This document shows positions 61,965 to 64,000 of a DNA stretch of 64,000 nt, in pieces. Location: NCBI RefSeq assembly GCF_001905825.1, contig NZ_LIVV01000006.1, positions 618,754 to 682,753 on the forward strand, given 5' to 3'. Positions within the stretch are counted from its first letter, which is position 1. Every line of letters starts with the position of its first letter. This DNA comes from Streptomyces sp. CB02009. Its GTDB lineage: Bacteria; Actinomycetota; Actinomycetes; Streptomycetales; Streptomycetaceae. The translations under genes and the position numbers were made by a program. A model generated the notes under the pieces. It saw only the letters and a list, made by a program, of their open reading frames with translations, did not search any database and was not told the DNA's origin.

Positions 61965-63650
61965 TTGAGTCATCCGCATCCCGAACTCGGTGCCCCGCCG
62001 AAGCTGCCGAAGGGCGCCCTGCGCGTCATCCCGCTCGGCGGGCTCGGCGAAATCGGCCGGAACATGACGGTCTTCGAATTCGACGGCCGTCTGCTCATCG
62101 TCGACTGCGGCGTCCTCTTCCCCGAAGAGGAGCAGCCCGGCATCGACCTGATCCTCCCGGACTTCACCATCATCCGGGACCGTCTCGACGACATCGAAGG
62201 CATCGTGCTCACGCACGGCCACGAGGACCACATCGGTGCCGTCCCCTACCTGCTCCGGCTCAAGCCGGACATCCCGCTGATCGGCTCCAAGCTGACCCTC
62301 GCCCTGATCGAGGCCAAGCTCCAGGAGCACCGCATCCGCCCCTACACCCTCGAGGTGAAGGAGGGCGACCGGGAGGTCCTGGGTTCGTTCGACTGCGAGT
62401 TCATCGCGGTCAACCACTCCATCCCGGACGCGCTCGCGGTCGCCATCCGCACCCCCGCGGGCATGGCCGTCGCCACCGGCGACTTCAAGATGGACCAGCT
62501 CCCGCTGGACGGTCGCCTCACCGACCTCCACGCGTTCGCGCGGCTGAGCGAGGAAGGCATCGACCTCCTTCTCTCGGACTCCACGAACGCCGAGGTCCCG
62601 GGCTTCGTCCCGCCGGAGAAGGACATCTCCAACGTCCTGCGCACGGTCTTCGCGAACGCCCAGAAGCGCATCATCGTGGCCAGCTTCGCCAGCCACGTGC
62701 ACCGCATCCAGCAGATCCTCGACGCCGCCCACGAGTACGGCCGCAGGGTCGCCTTCGTCGGCCGCTCGATGGTCCGCAACATGGGCATCGCCCGCGACCT
62801 CGGCTACCTGCGGGTCCCGGCCGGCCTCGTCGTCGACGTGAAGACCCTCGACGACCTGCCGGACGACGAAGTCGTGCTGGTCTGCACGGGTTCCCAGGGC
62901 GAGCCGATGGCGGCCCTGTCCCGCATGGCCAACCGCGACCACCAGATCCGGATCGTCCCGGGCGACACCGTGATCCTGGCGTCGTCCCTGATCCCGGGCA
63001 ACGAGAACGCGGTCTACCGCGTGATCAACGGCCTGACCCGCTGGGGCGCGAACGTCGTCCACAAGGGCAACGCCAAGGTCCACGTCTCGGGCCACGCCTC
63101 GGCCGGCGAGCTGCTGTACTTCTACAACATCTGCCGCCCGAAGAACCTCATGCCGGTCCACGGCGAATGGCGCCACCTCCGGGCCAACGCCGAGCTCGGC
63201 GCGATGACGGGCATCCCCAAGGACCACATCGTCATCGCCGAGGACGGCGTCGTCGTCGACCTGGTCGACGGCCGCGCCCGGATCACCGGCAAGGTCCAGG
63301 CGGGTTACGTGTACGTCGACGGCCTCTCGGTCGGCGACGTCACCGAGACGTCCCTCAAGGACCGCCGGATCCTCGGCGAGGAGGGCATCATCTCGGTCTT
63401 CGTCGTGGTCGACTCCTCCACGGGCAAGATCGTGGGCGGCCCGCACGTCCACGCCCGCGGCTCGGGCATCGACGACTCGGCGTTCGACGCGGTGCTCCCG
63501 AAGATCGACCAGGCACTGAACAAGTCGTTCCAGGACGGCGTCGTGGAACCCCACCAGCTCCAGCAGCTGATCCGCCGCAGCGTCGGCAAGTGGGTCTCCG
63601 ACACCTACCGCCGACGCCCGATGATCCTTCCGGTCGTCGTCGAGGTCTGA
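61965..63650 (+). CDS. rnj: Ribonuclease J
   Basis: A 561-residue metallo-beta-lactamase/beta-CASP nuclease with endo- and 5'-exonuclease activity in RNA decay. Metal motifs are LTHGHEDHIGA (HxHxDH) and FIAVNHSIPDAL, with GDFKMD later. The beta-CASP part includes LLSDSTNAEVPGF and ASFASHVHRIQQI, and the RNase J C-terminal domain ends in WVSDTYRRRPMILPVVVEV. The start is TTG at 61965 with GAGGAGAG five bases upstream, giving MSHPHPELG; no ATG or GTG gives a sensible alternative. Confidence 0.95.
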   Translation: MSHPHPELGAPPKLPKGALRVIPLGGLGEIGRNMTVFEFDGRLLIVDCGVLFPEEEQPGIDLILPDFTIIRDRLDDIEGIVLTHGHEDHIGAVPYLLRLKPDIPLIGSKLTLALIEAKLQEHRIRPYTLEVKEGDREVLGSFDCEFIAVNHSIPDALAVAIRTPAGMAVATGDFKMDQLPLDGRLTDLHAFARLSEEGIDLLLSDSTNAEVPGFVPPEKDISNVLRTVFANAQKRIIVASFASHVHRIQQILDAAHEYGRRVAFVGRSMVRNMGIARDLGYLRVPAGLVVDVKTLDDLPDDEVVLVCTGSQGEPMAALSRMANRDHQIRIVPGDTVILASSLIPGNENAVYRVINGLTRWGANVVHKGNAKVHVSGHASAGELLYFYNICRPKNLMPVHGEWRHLRANAELGAMTGIPKDHIVIAEDGVVVDLVDGRARITGKVQAGYVYVDGLSVGDVTETSLKDRRILGEEGIISVFVVVDSSTGKIVGGPHVHARGSGIDDSAFDAVLPKIDQALNKSFQDGVVEPHQLQQLIRRSVGKWVSDTYRRRPMILPVVVEV

Positions 63651-63680
63651 CCGGTCTGACGACCTGACCAGCGCGGTACC

Positions 63681-63720
63681 GGAGCGGGGCCCCTCGATTT
63701 GCATCGGGGCGCCCCGCTCC
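63681..63720 (+). terminator. Terminator after RNase J gene
   Basis: GGAGCGGGGC (63681-63690) pairs with GCCCCGCTCC (63711-63720), with an inner CCC/GGG. Confidence 0.75.
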
Positions 63721-64000
63721 AGTACGTTTACGGCTCCGCCAGAACGGGAAGCCCCGGCGCCGACGTGCGCCAGAACGCTTCACCGGGAGGCGGGAAAACC
63801 GACTCAGATCTTCTGATAAAGTCGGAAACGCCGAAAGGCCCCCGGAGTAAAAACAAAAGGGACCGGAAAGCACCGAGGAAATCGGATCGAAAAGATCTGA
63901 TAGAGTCGGAAACGCAAGACCGAAGGGAAGCCCGGAGGAAAGCCCGAGAGGGTGAGTACAAAGGAAGCGTCCGTTCCTTGAGAACTCAACAGCGTGCCAA
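63721..64000 (+). promoter_or_regulatory. rRNA operon promoter and leader region
   Basis: 280 bases without a gene. Two copies of TGATA(A/G)AGTCGGAAACGC lie 84 bases apart, giving -10 boxes TAAAGT (63817-63822) and TAGAGT (63901-63906). Each is followed by an A/G-rich stretch containing a CCCGGAG motif. A third candidate is TACGTT at 63723-63728. At 63978 begins TTGAGAACTCAACAGCGTG, the leader element found upstream of Streptomyces 16S rRNA genes and part of pre-rRNA processing and antitermination. The 16S gene should start a few hundred bases past the window. Base composition here is clearly more A-rich than elsewhere. Confidence 0.85.

Overview
The window is a stretch of high-GC actinobacterial chromosome, almost certainly Streptomyces. 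Codon third positions are nearly all G or C, many genes start with GTG, and several promoters have a TANNNT -10 box followed by seven bases and the start codon, the leaderless layout common in this genus. The gene order (MEP pathway genes dxr-rseP-ispG, proS, rimP-nusA-ylxR-infB-rbfA-truB-ribF, a type VII secretion locus, rpsO-pnp, dapB, thyX, dapA, RNase J, then an rRNA leader) is a Streptomyces core arrangement. I see no insertion sequence, prophage, tRNA, CRISPR array or integrated plasmid.

Layout. 1-8 kb: the end of a VirD4/TraG-like ATPase gene, a PucR regulator, a 17-bp tandem repeat, a tiny membrane protein, an EamA exporter, an aldehyde dehydrogenase and a long acyl-CoA dehydrogenase. 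8-13 kb: an unusual EPSP-synthase paralogue, then dxr, rseP and ispG. 13-19.5 kb: two GNAT acetyltransferases and proS, facing a four-gene minus-strand group (lipoprotein, DUF4439 ferritin-like protein, degenerate aminoglycoside-kinase-like protein, SPFH protein). 19.6-31.5 kb: the translation and transcription-factor cluster, interrupted between truB and ribF by a large gene coding for a protease-like/NTPase fusion. 31.6-37.4 kb: a five-gene peptide ABC importer. 37.6-53.5 kb: a type VII (ESX) secretion locus with esxB, esxA, eccB, eccC, eccD, eccE, mycP, an EspI-like ATPase and an embedded DUF397 gene. 53.6-63.7 kb: rpsO, pnp, an M16 peptidase, dapB, small membrane proteins, thyX, dapA and RNase J. 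63.7-64 kb: tandem rRNA promoters and the start of a pre-16S leader; the 16S gene lies just beyond the window.

How the genes fit together. dxr and ispG supply isoprenoid precursors. dapB and dapA make diaminopimelate for cell wall and lysine. rimP, nusA, infB, rbfA, truB, ribF and rpsO serve ribosome and RNA biogenesis; pnp and RNase J are the main RNA-decay enzymes. The ESX genes encode the membrane channel, motor ATPase, mycosin protease and the secreted WXG100 pair.

Most notable observations: three overlapping mini-ORFs in the leader of infB; a STAND-like NTPase whose fused trypsin-like domain has lost Ser and Asp; an APH(6)-like protein that has lost all its kinase catalytic residues; an EPSP synthase paralogue carrying Ala at the glyphosate-sensitivity Gly position; a UUCG-capped terminator-like hairpin inside the 5' coding region of the M16 peptidase gene; and a ThyX whose signature is one residue longer than the textbook motif.
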